Positions 1 through 7,314 of a DNA stretch of 19,141 nt are shown in pieces. Both the position numbers and the translations under genes were made by a program. The notes beneath the pieces are model-generated. The model worked only from the letters and a program-made list of their open reading frames with translations, was not told the DNA's origin and searched no databases. The stretch's first letter is position 1, and each line of letters begins with the position of its first letter. The DNA is from CF-161 sp035638495. Lineage in GTDB: Bacteria > Chloroflexota > Dormibacteria > Dormibacterales > Dormibacteraceae. The DNA lies in contig DASQZW010000167.1 of assembly GCA_035638495.1 (NCBI GenBank), positions 1 through 19,141 on the forward strand, written 5' to 3'.

Positions 1-132
1 AGAACAAGAAGTCCCTCCCCCCTCGCGGGGGAGGAGGGCCCCCCAGGGCCCGGAGGGGGGTCGCTGAGAACAAGAAGTCCCTCCCTCCTCGCGGGGGAGG
101 TGGGTCCGCCAGGACCCGGAGGGGGTCGCTGA
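1..132. repeat. Two tandem copies of a ~66-base GC-rich repeat
   Basis: Copy 1 spans 1-67 and copy 2 spans 67-132. Both begin agaacaagaagtccctccc, contain an internal inverted repeat around cctcgcgggggagg, and end in gg(a)gggggtcgctga. They differ at a few positions in the middle. A short stub of a third copy (agaaca) follows at 133-138. No gene is visible here. The composition and self-complementarity resemble dispersed REP-like intergenic elements of high-GC bacteria, but that class assignment is inference. Confidence 0.8.
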
Positions 133-154
133 AGAACAGACGGCCGCTTCCTTC

Positions 155-210
155 TGAGCGACCCCCCTCCGGCCGCTGCGGCGGCCTCCTCCCCGCGAGG
201 GGGGAGGGAT
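155..210. repeat. Inverted, diverged copy of the 66-base repeat downstream of eccC
   Basis: The stretch reads as the reverse complement of the two upstream copies: gagcgacccccctccgg, a variable centre (ccgctgcggcgg), then cctccccgcgaggggggagg and gattt. It starts four bases beyond the minus-strand eccC stop codon, and its own inner palindrome could fold in the eccC transcript. It may therefore act as an mRNA 3' end or terminator, although no U-tract follows. With the direct copies at 1-132 it forms a large imperfect inverted repeat. Confidence 0.7.
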
Positions 211-213
211 TTG

Positions 214-3200
214 CTACGTCAGCGTCCCCTCCGGGGGCACCCATGCCACCTGCACCGGGACGCCCTGGTTGCGGCGGACCAGCACGCCGCGGCCCGCCCG
301 CAGCCGCTCCGGCCGGTGGTCGCCCAGCAGCGACCCCTCCTGCGGGTCGCCGTTGAGCAGGATCCCCTGCGTGTTCAGGTCCTTCAGCGCTATCAGCACC
401 GGCTCGAAGAGGGCGCGCGATGCCCCGCCCGTCCGCCGCGCCAGCAGAACGTGGAGGCCAAGGTCGCGTGCCTGCGCCAGGTATTCGGCCAGCGGGCCCA
501 TCGGGTTCTCCATGCCCGCCGCGACCAGGTCGTAGTCGTCGACGACCACGTACGCCTCCGGCCCGCTCCACCAGCTGCGCTGGCGCAGCTCTTCGACCGT
601 GAGGTCGGCCGGCGGCAGCCGGCCGCTCAGCACCCGCAGCAGGTCGCGGACGTGCTCCGCCGCCGCCGCCGCGCCCCCCGCATAGCCGGCCAGGTGCGCG
701 GCCGGCACCGCTCCGAGCAGCGTCCGCCGGTAGTCGATCACCAGGACGCGCGCCCTCGCCGGCGTGTGCCGGATCGTCAGGCCGAGCAGGAATGCGCGCA
801 GCAGCGTCGTCTTGCCCGACTCTCCGTCGCCGAACACCAGGCAGTGCGGATCGCCGGCGGTGAGGTCCAGGTACGCCGGCGCCATCCCCTCCTCGGCGAT
901 CCCCACCGGCACCCCGCGGCCAGTGTCAGCGCCGGGGGCCGGCAGGTCCGTGAACAGCACCCGCGCCGGCAGCACCAGCACCGGCGGCGCGGCCGGCCCC
1001 CGCCAGGCGCCCGCCACCTGGCCGACCAGGTCGTCCACGGCGCGCTGCAGGTCGGTCGCGCCGGCGCCTCCGTCAACCCTCGGCAGCGCCGCCTGGAAGT
1101 GCAGGCCCTCCATCGTGAGGCCTCTGCCCGGCACGCCGGCCGGCACGTTCTCGGCCGCGCGCCGGTCGACCGCGGAGTCCATCGGGTCGTTCAGCCGCAG
1201 CTCGAGCCGGCCCGCGATCGCGTCCAGCAGCGAGGGCCGGATGTCCATCCAGCGGCTGGCGGTCAGCACGAGGTGGACGCCGTAGCCGAGGCCGCGGCTG
1301 GCGATCGCGTGCACGGCGTCCTCCAGCTCCTCGAACTCCTGGCGCAGCGCCGTCCAGTTGTCGACGCACAGGAACACGTCCGCCAGCGGCTCCTCGGGCA
1401 GGGTTCCGCTCTCCCGCAGCGCGCGCATCGCGTGCGCCGAGTCGACGCCCAGAGCCTGGAAGCGCCGCTCGCGCTCGTCGAGGAGCGCCGCCACCTGACG
1501 CACCGTCCGCCGCACGCGCTCGGGGTCGTGGCGGCCGCTCACGCCGCCCACGTGCGGCAGACCCTCCAGCGCGGACAGGGTGCCGCCGCCGAGGTCGACG
1601 CAGTAGAACTGCGCGTCGGCCGGGACGTGGCTGAGCGCGAACGCGCCGATCAGCGTCCGCAGCAGCGTGCTCTTGCCGGTCTGCGGCGCCCCCACCACCG
1701 CCAGGTGGCCGCGCGTGCCCGAGAAGTCTGCGGTAAGCACGTCGCGCCGCTGGTCCGCCGGCCGGTCGAGCATGCCCAGCGGGACAGTGAGCCGCCCCGC
1801 GACGCCCAGCAGCGGCGGCAGGCCTGTGGCCGCCTCCAGCGGCGGGAGCCACACCTGGTGCACGCGCGGCGCTGCGTCGTGCAGGCGGTCCACCACCGCC
1901 TCCAGGACGGACGGTGCGCCCTCCCCGGGCTCCGCCGGCTTCGCGGGGGCCGGCGCCGCGCCGGCGGCCGACATGGCGGTGAAGGCGCCCGGCCGCCCAG
2001 CCGCCGCGGCCTCGCCGGCCGGCGCGTACGGCTGCGAGACCAGGGCCGCCCGGAAGCGCGTGTAGACGTTGGTACCGACCTTGAAGTAACCGGAGCCGGG
2101 AAGCCGGGGCAGGTTGTACGCGTCGGGCGTGTCGATCACCGCTCGGCTCTCGGCCGCGCTGAACGTGCGCAGCGCGATGCGGTAGCTGAGGTGGCCCTCC
2201 AGCCCGCGCAGCCTGCCCTCGTCCAGCTGCTGCGAGGCGAGCAGCAGGTGCATGCCGAGGCTGCGGCCGAGCCGGCCCACCGCGATGAACAGGTCGATGA
2301 AATCGGGCCTGGCCGTGAGCAGCTCGCTGAACTCGTCCACGATCAGCAGCAGGTACGGCAGCGCCCCGAGGTCCGCTCCGGCCGCACGACGGCGGTGGTA
2401 CTCGCGCAGCGAAGCCAGGTGCCCGGCGCGCCGGAGCAGCTCCTGGCGGCGCCGCTGCTCGCCGAACAGCGCCTCCCGCATCCGGTCGACGAGCGCGAGG
2501 TCGTCCGCCAGGTTCGTGATCACGCCGGCCACGTGCGGCAGCTCGCTGAGGCCGGCGAAGGCGGCGCCGCCCTTGAAGTCGACGAGGACGAACGACAGCA
2601 GGTCGGGCGGGTGCGTGATCGCCAGGCTGGTGACGAGCGTCCGCAGCAGCTCGCTCTTGCCCGATCCGGTCGCGCCCACCACGATGCCGTGCGGGCCGTC
2701 GCCGCCCAGCGCCGGCTCCTTCAGGTCCAGGCAGAGCGGATCGCCGCCGGCGTCCACGCCGATGGGCACGCGCAGCAGGTCGTGCGCCGGCCGCGGGCGC
2801 CACGTGTCAGCCGGCGCGCGGACCACGTCGAGGACGCCCAGCAGCGGCAGCAGGCCCAGTTCGTCGGCGAGCGCGCTCCGGCTCGACTCCGGGGACGGCC
2901 GCAGCGGCGCCAGCACCCGCGCGAGCGCTTCGCACGTCCGCAGGCCGGGATGGTCGGCCGAGCCGCGCTCGTCGGCGTCCGGCTCCACGGCCAGCGAGCC
3001 GCCGGCGTCCACCCGCAGCCGCGCGTCCACGTGGGGCGGCTCATTCTCCCGCGCGCGCACCAGCACGACCAGGGTGACGCTCTCGCCATGCTGGCGGCGC
3101 AGCGCCTCGATCGTGGCCGGCGACAGGACGACTCCGTCGACCACCGCGATCAGCCGCGAACGCGCGACGGACCCCTGCTCGGCCCGCGACGACAGGAAGC

Positions 3201-4116
3201 CCCGGCCCTCGGCGGCGCGCCGGACCGCGTCCGCCTCGACGGCGACCAGCGCATCCAGAGCAGCGGCGCCGTCCACGACCGTCGCCGGCGGGTCGACGTC
3301 GCCGGGCGCGCCTGGGCGGAGGTGCGGCAGCCATTTGCACCAGTCCCAGAACGGCGCCGCCGCTGCCCCGGCGGCCACCGCCAGCCGGACGTCCTCCGGC
3401 GAGTGGAACGCCGCCGCCTGGCAGACGAGGGCCCGCGCCACGCCCCTGGCCTGCTCGGCGGGTCCGACGATGGTCACCACCCGCGCCCCACGGAGGTCGA
3501 TCGTCAGCGGCTGCCCGCCGACGGCGCGGTGGGCGACCACCAGGCGGCGGGCGACGGCGGTGGTGACCGGCTCGGCCGTCCCCTGGTGGCCGTTTCCCGC
3601 CAGCGACAGCGGCGTCGCCAGCGGCCGCGACCCGGAGCCGGCCCGCAGCCGCAGGAAGTCGTCGTCGCCGGGCCGCCGCTCCCATACCCGTGCGCGCGTG
3701 CCGGCCACGGTCCACAGGGCCTCGGGCGGTGGGTGGCACCAGCTCATGGCGTCGTGCTGCCGGCGGGCGGTCTCCCTGGCCATCGCCCGAACCTCGGCGA
3801 GGTAGTCGAGATAGCGCTGCCGGCCGGCCTCCGCGCGCCGGCGCTGGCCGAGCCGCTGGGTCAGGTGCATCGCGACGCCCGCCGCGACCGTCCCGAGCGC
3901 GAAGAGCAGGCCGCCCACGATGAAGAGGGGCTTCGGGTTCGTGATCACGAACAGCAGCGAGCCGAGGCTGCCCACGGCTGGCAGCAGGTACTGCAGCCAG
4001 GCGCCCGCGCCGGGTTCCTCCGCCTGCCGGTCCGGGGGCGCGTCGACCACGAGCTCGCCGGCCGGCACGCTCGGGGGCTGCAGCCGCGCCGGCCGCTGGA
4101 CCACGAGTCGGCTCAT
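214..4116 (-). CDS. eccC: Type VII secretion ATPase EccC (EccCa-EccCb fused, three FtsK/SpoIIIE domains)
   Basis: This is the membrane-anchored motor ATPase of type VII (ESX) secretion, about 1300 residues, the usual size of a fused EccC. The start MSRLVVQRPAR followed by a PAGE..V..PP stretch is typical of EccC N-termini. Two membrane helices lie at about 39-57 and 64-82, then a degenerate domain 0. Three ATPase modules follow. D1 has Walker A GATGSGKS (K487), a DFKGG loop and Walker B VDEF (D594, E595). D2 has GAPQTGKS (K815) with VDN at 919. D3 has GDGESGKT (K1102) with VDD at 1193. Only D1 keeps the catalytic Asp-Glu pair, as known for the family. The ATG at 4116 is preferred over the upstream in-frame ATG at 4203, because homology begins there and a TACGCT box lies nine bases before it. 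No other core ESX gene except the divergent neighbour is in view. Confidence 0.93.
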   Translation of the reverse strand: MSRLVVQRPARLQPPSVPAGELVVDAPPDRQAEEPGAGAWLQYLLPAVGSLGSLLFVITNPKPLFIVGGLLFALGTVAAGVAMHLTQRLGQRRRAEAGRQRYLDYLAEVRAMARETARRQHDAMSWCHPPPEALWTVAGTRARVWERRPGDDDFLRLRAGSGSRPLATPLSLAGNGHQGTAEPVTTAVARRLVVAHRAVGGQPLTIDLRGARVVTIVGPAEQARGVARALVCQAAAFHSPEDVRLAVAAGAAAAPFWDWCKWLPHLRPGAPGDVDPPATVVDGAAALDALVAVEADAVRRAAEGRGFLSSRAEQGSVARSRLIAVVDGVVLSPATIEALRRQHGESVTLVVLVRARENEPPHVDARLRVDAGGSLAVEPDADERGSADHPGLRTCEALARVLAPLRPSPESSRSALADELGLLPLLGVLDVVRAPADTWRPRPAHDLLRVPIGVDAGGDPLCLDLKEPALGGDGPHGIVVGATGSGKSELLRTLVTSLAITHPPDLLSFVLVDFKGGAAFAGLSELPHVAGVITNLADDLALVDRMREALFGEQRRRQELLRRAGHLASLREYHRRRAAGADLGALPYLLLIVDEFSELLTARPDFIDLFIAVGRLGRSLGMHLLLASQQLDEGRLRGLEGHLSYRIALRTFSAAESRAVIDTPDAYNLPRLPGSGYFKVGTNVYTRFRAALVSQPYAPAGEAAAAGRPGAFTAMSAAGAAPAPAKPAEPGEGAPSVLEAVVDRLHDAAPRVHQVWLPPLEAATGLPPLLGVAGRLTVPLGMLDRPADQRRDVLTADFSGTRGHLAVVGAPQTGKSTLLRTLIGAFALSHVPADAQFYCVDLGGGTLSALEGLPHVGGVSGRHDPERVRRTVRQVAALLDERERRFQALGVDSAHAMRALRESGTLPEEPLADVFLCVDNWTALRQEFEELEDAVHAIASRGLGYGVHLVLTASRWMDIRPSLLDAIAGRLELRLNDPMDSAVDRRAAENVPAGVPGRGLTMEGLHFQAALPRVDGGAGATDLQRAVDDLVGQVAGAWRGPAAPPVLVLPARVLFTDLPAPGADTGRGVPVGIAEEGMAPAYLDLTAGDPHCLVFGDGESGKTTLLRAFLLGLTIRHTPARARVLVIDYRRTLLGAVPAAHLAGYAGGAAAAAEHVRDLLRVLSGRLPPADLTVEELRQRSWWSGPEAYVVVDDYDLVAAGMENPMGPLAEYLAQARDLGLHVLLARRTGGASRALFEPVLIALKDLNTQGILLNGDPQEGSLLGDHRPERLRAGRGVLVRRNQGVPVQVAWVPPEGTLT

Positions 4117-4125
4117 ACCCGGCGG

Positions 4126-4131
4126 AGCGTA
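4126..4131 (-). promoter_or_regulatory. Putative -10 box of eccC (leaderless arrangement)
   Basis: On the minus strand TACGCT fits the TANNNT pattern and ends nine bases before the eccC ATG, with no purine-rich ribosome site between. A transcript starting about seven bases after the box would begin at or next to the start codon. The same TACGCTCCG sequence precedes the gene starting at 16689. No convincing -35 box is seen. Confidence 0.5.
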
Positions 4132-4217
4132 CGGGCGGGCGGCCGGCCAAATGACGACCAATGAACCGGGCGGCGTCCTCCAGGCGGTGTGCCGCTCCGA
4201 CAATGGAGCGCCGAACC

Positions 4218-6695
4218 ATGGCCCGAGTCGTCATCACGGTCGTCGCGCCCGGGCGGCGGCTCGACCTTGCCGTCGCGGACGAGACGGCGGTGACCGCGCT
4301 GCTGCCGGCGGTGCTGCATCTGTGCGACGCGGACCCCTCGGGCTCGTGGACGCTCTCGCCGAAGGGCGCTGGCCCGCTCGCGCCCGAGCGGACGCTGCGC
4401 GAGTGCGGCGTCCTGCACGGCTCGATCCTCCTGCTGGAGCGGGCCGCGGAGCCGGTGCCGGCCGCGGCGGTCGCCGTGCCAGGGCCCGGGGCGCCGCGCC
4501 CCGTGCCGGCGCGACGGGACCCGCCCCGATCCGAGCCGCTGCCGCGGCCGCGCCGGCCTCCCCGCCTCCGCCGGCCGGCAGCGTGCACGCCCGAAGTTCG
4601 CGCCCTCCCCGTCGCTGAGCTCCGCGTGGTCGGCGGACCGAGCGCCGGCCGGCGGGTGCCGCTGGAGCCCGGCGAGCACCGCGTGGGCAGCCACCGCTAC
4701 TCGCGTGTCGTGCTCGAGGACCGGTTGCTCGCGCGGGTACACCTGGTCGTCTCGGTGGATGCTGCCGGCGCCGTCACCGTGTCGCCGGCCGGCGGCGACG
4801 GGCCGTGCCTGGTCGACGGCGAGCAGCTCACGGGCCCGGCACGGCTGCGTCCCGGCCAGCTCGTGGCCGCCGGCCGCTCCCTGCTGGCGTTCGGGCGTCC
4901 CGGCGAGGAGTCGCCGCCGTCCCGCGGGTTCGCCATGGCGGGCATCGACGCGCCACGCATCGAGGTGCCGTCGCTCCCGCTCGCGCGGGCGAACGGCGTC
5001 GTGCTGGGCGGGGCCGCCGCGGGGACCGCGATGGCGGCCGGTGCCACCGCAGCGATCTGGGGCGCGCCTGCCGCACTCGTACCGATCGCTCTGGGCCCGG
5101 TGGCCGGGTTCGGCGTGCTGGCCTGGAACCGGCGCGGGCACTTCGCGGCCCGAGCGCGGTTTCGGGCCGGCCTGCTGGAGCTGGACCAGGCGCTCACGAC
5201 CGTCCGCGAGGCCCGGCTTGGCGAACTCGCGTCCGCCGCACCCGACGCGGCCGACCTGCTCCACCGGCTGGAGGTCGGCGCGCTGCCCCAGGACCGGCGG
5301 CCCGGTGGACCCGACTGGCTTCGGCTCCGGGTGGGTTGGGCCGACCGTCCGTCCGGGCTCGGCGCGGTGGTCCCGCCCCGAGGGGCGCCGTCGCTGCGGA
5401 CGGAGGCGATCCGGGTCGCGGTCCGCCACGCCACCCTTCGGGGCGCGCCCGTCTCGCTTTCCCTGGCGGACGGCGGCCCGCTCGGCATCGCGGGCGACGA
5501 GTGCGAGGGCCTCGCGCTGGCCCGCTGGCTCGCCGTCCAGGTCGCGGTGCTGCACGCGCCCGAACACGCGGTCCTGACCGCGGCACTGCCGGCCAGCGAG
5601 GGGTTCGAGTGGCTCGGCGGCCTCCCGCACGCCCTCCCCTCCCTGCCGGCGCTCGCGGTCGGCGAAGGCCCGGCGCGGGCGCTCGTCGACCGGCTCGCCT
5701 CCCTGATCGTCCGGCGCGGCGCCAACCGGGTGTCCGGGCCGGAGGTGGTAGCGATCCTCGACTGCCGGGTGGTACCCGCGGTCGCACGCGCGCTGACCGC
5801 CGGTCGGCGGGTCGGGGTGCACGTGATCTGGCTGGCCGCCGACGACGAGCGCCGGCGCGCGTGCGGCGCCGTGATCGACCTCCCGGCGGGCGACCAGCGG
5901 CCCTCGCTGACGTGGCCCGGCCTCGAGGTGCAGCGGCTGGGCGGCGCGGACGGGCTGTCGCCCGCGCTGGCCCGAAGAGCGGCGCGAGCGGTCCGCGGGC
6001 CGGCGCGCCGAGCGGGGCCCGGGCGAGTCGAGCTCGCCGACCTCCTGGGCGCCGGCGATCACGCGGAGGCGCACGTCCTCGCCTGGTGGATCCGCGACCG
6101 GACCAGCCCCCGTCCGCTCCGCCTGCGGGCCGCGCTGGGCGTCGACGCGGCCGGCTGCCCGGTCGACCTCGATCTCGGACACGTCGTCGTGTCCGGCGCC
6201 GCGGGCACGGGGAAGACCGAGCTGCTCCAGGCGATGCTCGCGTCGCTCGCGGCGCGCCACACGCCCCGGACGGTGCGGCTGCTGCTGCTCGGCGCCTTCC
6301 CCGGCCTGGCCCGGCTGCCGCACACGACGGAGTGGCGCGACGAGGAGGGGCTCCTGGCCGGGCTCGAGGCCGAGCTCCGACAGCGGGCACGGGGCCTCGT
6401 CGTCGCGGTCGACGAGGCGCCCGCGACGCCGCTCCACGAACGTCTGCTGGGGGTGCTGTCCGACGCCGCCGATCAACGGCCGGAGGACGTGCACCTGCTC
6501 GTCGCGACCCGCGACCCGGAGCGGGTGCGGGCGGCCATCGGGCCCGCGCAGTCGATCGCGATGGGCCCCGCCCGCGGCAGCGCGATCGTCACGGACACGA
6601 CCGGCCGGTCGTGGGCGGTGCAGGCTGCCGGGACGGCCTCGGTGCCGCTGCTCGTCGACGCGATCGGCGCCGTCGACCGCGCGCTGCGGCGATAG
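4218..6695 (+). CDS. Chimeric EccD/YukD ubiquitin-like - FHA - transmembrane - EccC-like FtsK ATPase protein
   Basis: This 825-residue protein combines parts that are normally on separate type VII secretion components. Residues 1-75 match the EccD/YukD ubiquitin-like fold (RVVITVVAPGRRLDLAVAD, with W..SPKG and TLRECGVLHGSILLLE later). A Pro/Arg-rich linker covers about 78-130. Residues 134-228 are FHA-like, but GR is GS and the SxxH serine is alanine (ARVH). Two membrane helices lie at about 258-300. Residues 390-640 resemble EccC domain 0 and 640-825 a single FtsK-type ATPase with Walker A SGAAGTGKT (K666) and Walker B VDE (D732, E733). The EccC DFKGG loop is missing and the module ends early. 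GGAG at 4205-4208 sets the start at 4218; in-frame ATGs at 4161 and 4203 are less likely. It diverges from eccC across a 101-base gap. The layout recalls EssC of Bacillota (FHA plus TM plus FtsK) with an added ubiquitin fold. Confidence 0.82.
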   Translation: MARVVITVVAPGRRLDLAVADETAVTALLPAVLHLCDADPSGSWTLSPKGAGPLAPERTLRECGVLHGSILLLERAAEPVPAAAVAVPGPGAPRPVPARRDPPRSEPLPRPRRPPRLRRPAACTPEVRALPVAELRVVGGPSAGRRVPLEPGEHRVGSHRYSRVVLEDRLLARVHLVVSVDAAGAVTVSPAGGDGPCLVDGEQLTGPARLRPGQLVAAGRSLLAFGRPGEESPPSRGFAMAGIDAPRIEVPSLPLARANGVVLGGAAAGTAMAAGATAAIWGAPAALVPIALGPVAGFGVLAWNRRGHFAARARFRAGLLELDQALTTVREARLGELASAAPDAADLLHRLEVGALPQDRRPGGPDWLRLRVGWADRPSGLGAVVPPRGAPSLRTEAIRVAVRHATLRGAPVSLSLADGGPLGIAGDECEGLALARWLAVQVAVLHAPEHAVLTAALPASEGFEWLGGLPHALPSLPALAVGEGPARALVDRLASLIVRRGANRVSGPEVVAILDCRVVPAVARALTAGRRVGVHVIWLAADDERRRACGAVIDLPAGDQRPSLTWPGLEVQRLGGADGLSPALARRAARAVRGPARRAGPGRVELADLLGAGDHAEAHVLAWWIRDRTSPRPLRLRAALGVDAAGCPVDLDLGHVVVSGAAGTGKTELLQAMLASLAARHTPRTVRLLLLGAFPGLARLPHTTEWRDEEGLLAGLEAELRQRARGLVVAVDEAPATPLHERLLGVLSDAADQRPEDVHLLVATRDPERVRAAIGPAQSIAMGPARGSAIVTDTTGRSWAVQAAGTASVPLLVDAIGAVDRALRR

Positions 6696-6803
6696 CGGTC
6701 CGGCCCGACCTCCGCCCCACGCGTCGGGCGCCGTTGCCCACGCTGACCGGGACGAACCTCCCTCGACGCGAGCCACCGCGTCTGGTCTGATCGACATCTG
6801 ATC

Positions 6804-6819
6804 CGCGAGTGGTCTCGCG
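6804..6819 (+). promoter_or_regulatory. Small hairpin in the leader of the 6841 gene
   Basis: The inverted repeat cgcgag-tggt-ctcgcg has a perfect six-base stem and ends nine bases before the strong GGAGGA ribosome site of the next gene. It could be an operator or a leader stem-loop. It is the only clear structure in the 145-base gap 6696-6840 after the chimeric ATPase gene. Confidence 0.35.
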
Positions 6820-6840
6820 ACATGCATGGAGGAATGGACG

Positions 6841-7275
6841 ATGGCCAGTACACACGAACCGGCGACGCTGACGGGACACGGGGGCGGCGGTGGCGCGGGA
6901 GCGGCGCCCGGGCCGTACCAGCAGGCGATCGAGCTGACGTTCGGCGCCGGCGTGAACGAGCTGACGGGGACGGTGGCCGTGCCCGCCGGCGTCCATCTCG
7001 TGATCGAGACGGTCACGGCCGACATCGGCGTGGCGCTCGACGAGCAGCCCTTCGTCTTCATCACGACGGTCGTGCGCGGCGTCAGCGCCCAGCACACGAT
7101 CACGCTGCAGGAGCTGCCGCGGATGCCGAACGTCTTCGGCGCAACGCACGACGTCCGGCTGTATGCCGACGCGGGCACGACGGTGAGCGTCATCGTGACG
7201 CGGTTCGGCAGCGGGCCGTACCCGGCGATCCCGAAGCCCGAGCTCGTGACGCTCTCCGGCCGGCTGGAGCACTGA
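6841..7275 (+). CDS. Small beta-rich protein of unknown function (144 aa)
   Basis: I do not recognise a family. The start is well supported: GGAGGA at 6828-6833 sits seven bases before the ATG at 6841, the best ribosome site in the window. After a short Gly-rich N-terminal tail (GHGGGGGAGAAPG, residues 12-24) the protein is a run of alternating hydrophobic strands (QAIELTFG, ELTGTVAVPAG, VHLVIETVTADIG, FVFITTVVRG, HTITLQELP, VRLYADAGTTVSVIVTRFG). That pattern suggests a compact beta-sandwich or jelly roll. No signal peptide, membrane segment or WXG motif is seen, so it is not an ordinary ESX substrate. Its strong translation signal suggests it is made in quantity. It sits between type VII-like and signalling genes; a structural or carbohydrate-binding role is only a guess. 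Confidence 0.75.
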   Translation: MASTHEPATLTGHGGGGGAGAAPGPYQQAIELTFGAGVNELTGTVAVPAGVHLVIETVTADIGVALDEQPFVFITTVVRGVSAQHTITLQELPRMPNVFGATHDVRLYADAGTTVSVIVTRFGSGPYPAIPKPELVTLSGRLEH

Positions 7276-7300
7276 TCCCGGAGCATCGCCCGCCACCACC

Positions 7301-7306
7301 TACAAT
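7301..7306 (+). promoter_or_regulatory. Near-consensus -10 box TACAAT
   Basis: TACAAT differs from TATAAT at one position and lies 8 bases before the GTG at 7315 (only 2 before the GTG at 7309). A start site about seven bases downstream would produce a leaderless transcript beginning at the 7315 codon. No -35 match is evident. Confidence 0.55.
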
Positions 7307-7314
7307 CGGTGGCG

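Noticed and set aside
1..210. CRISPR array
   Set aside because: Only two direct copies, imperfect, abutting without spacers, plus an inverted copy; no cas genes.
211..4164. Very long plus-strand open frame opposite eccC
   Set aside because: It is an antisense shadow caused by high GC; its translation is an Arg/Gln/Pro/His-rich composition without domains, while the minus strand encodes a clear EccC.
6841..7275. Possible WXG100/Esx substrate
   Set aside because: No WXG motif and no helical hairpin pattern; the protein is beta-rich.
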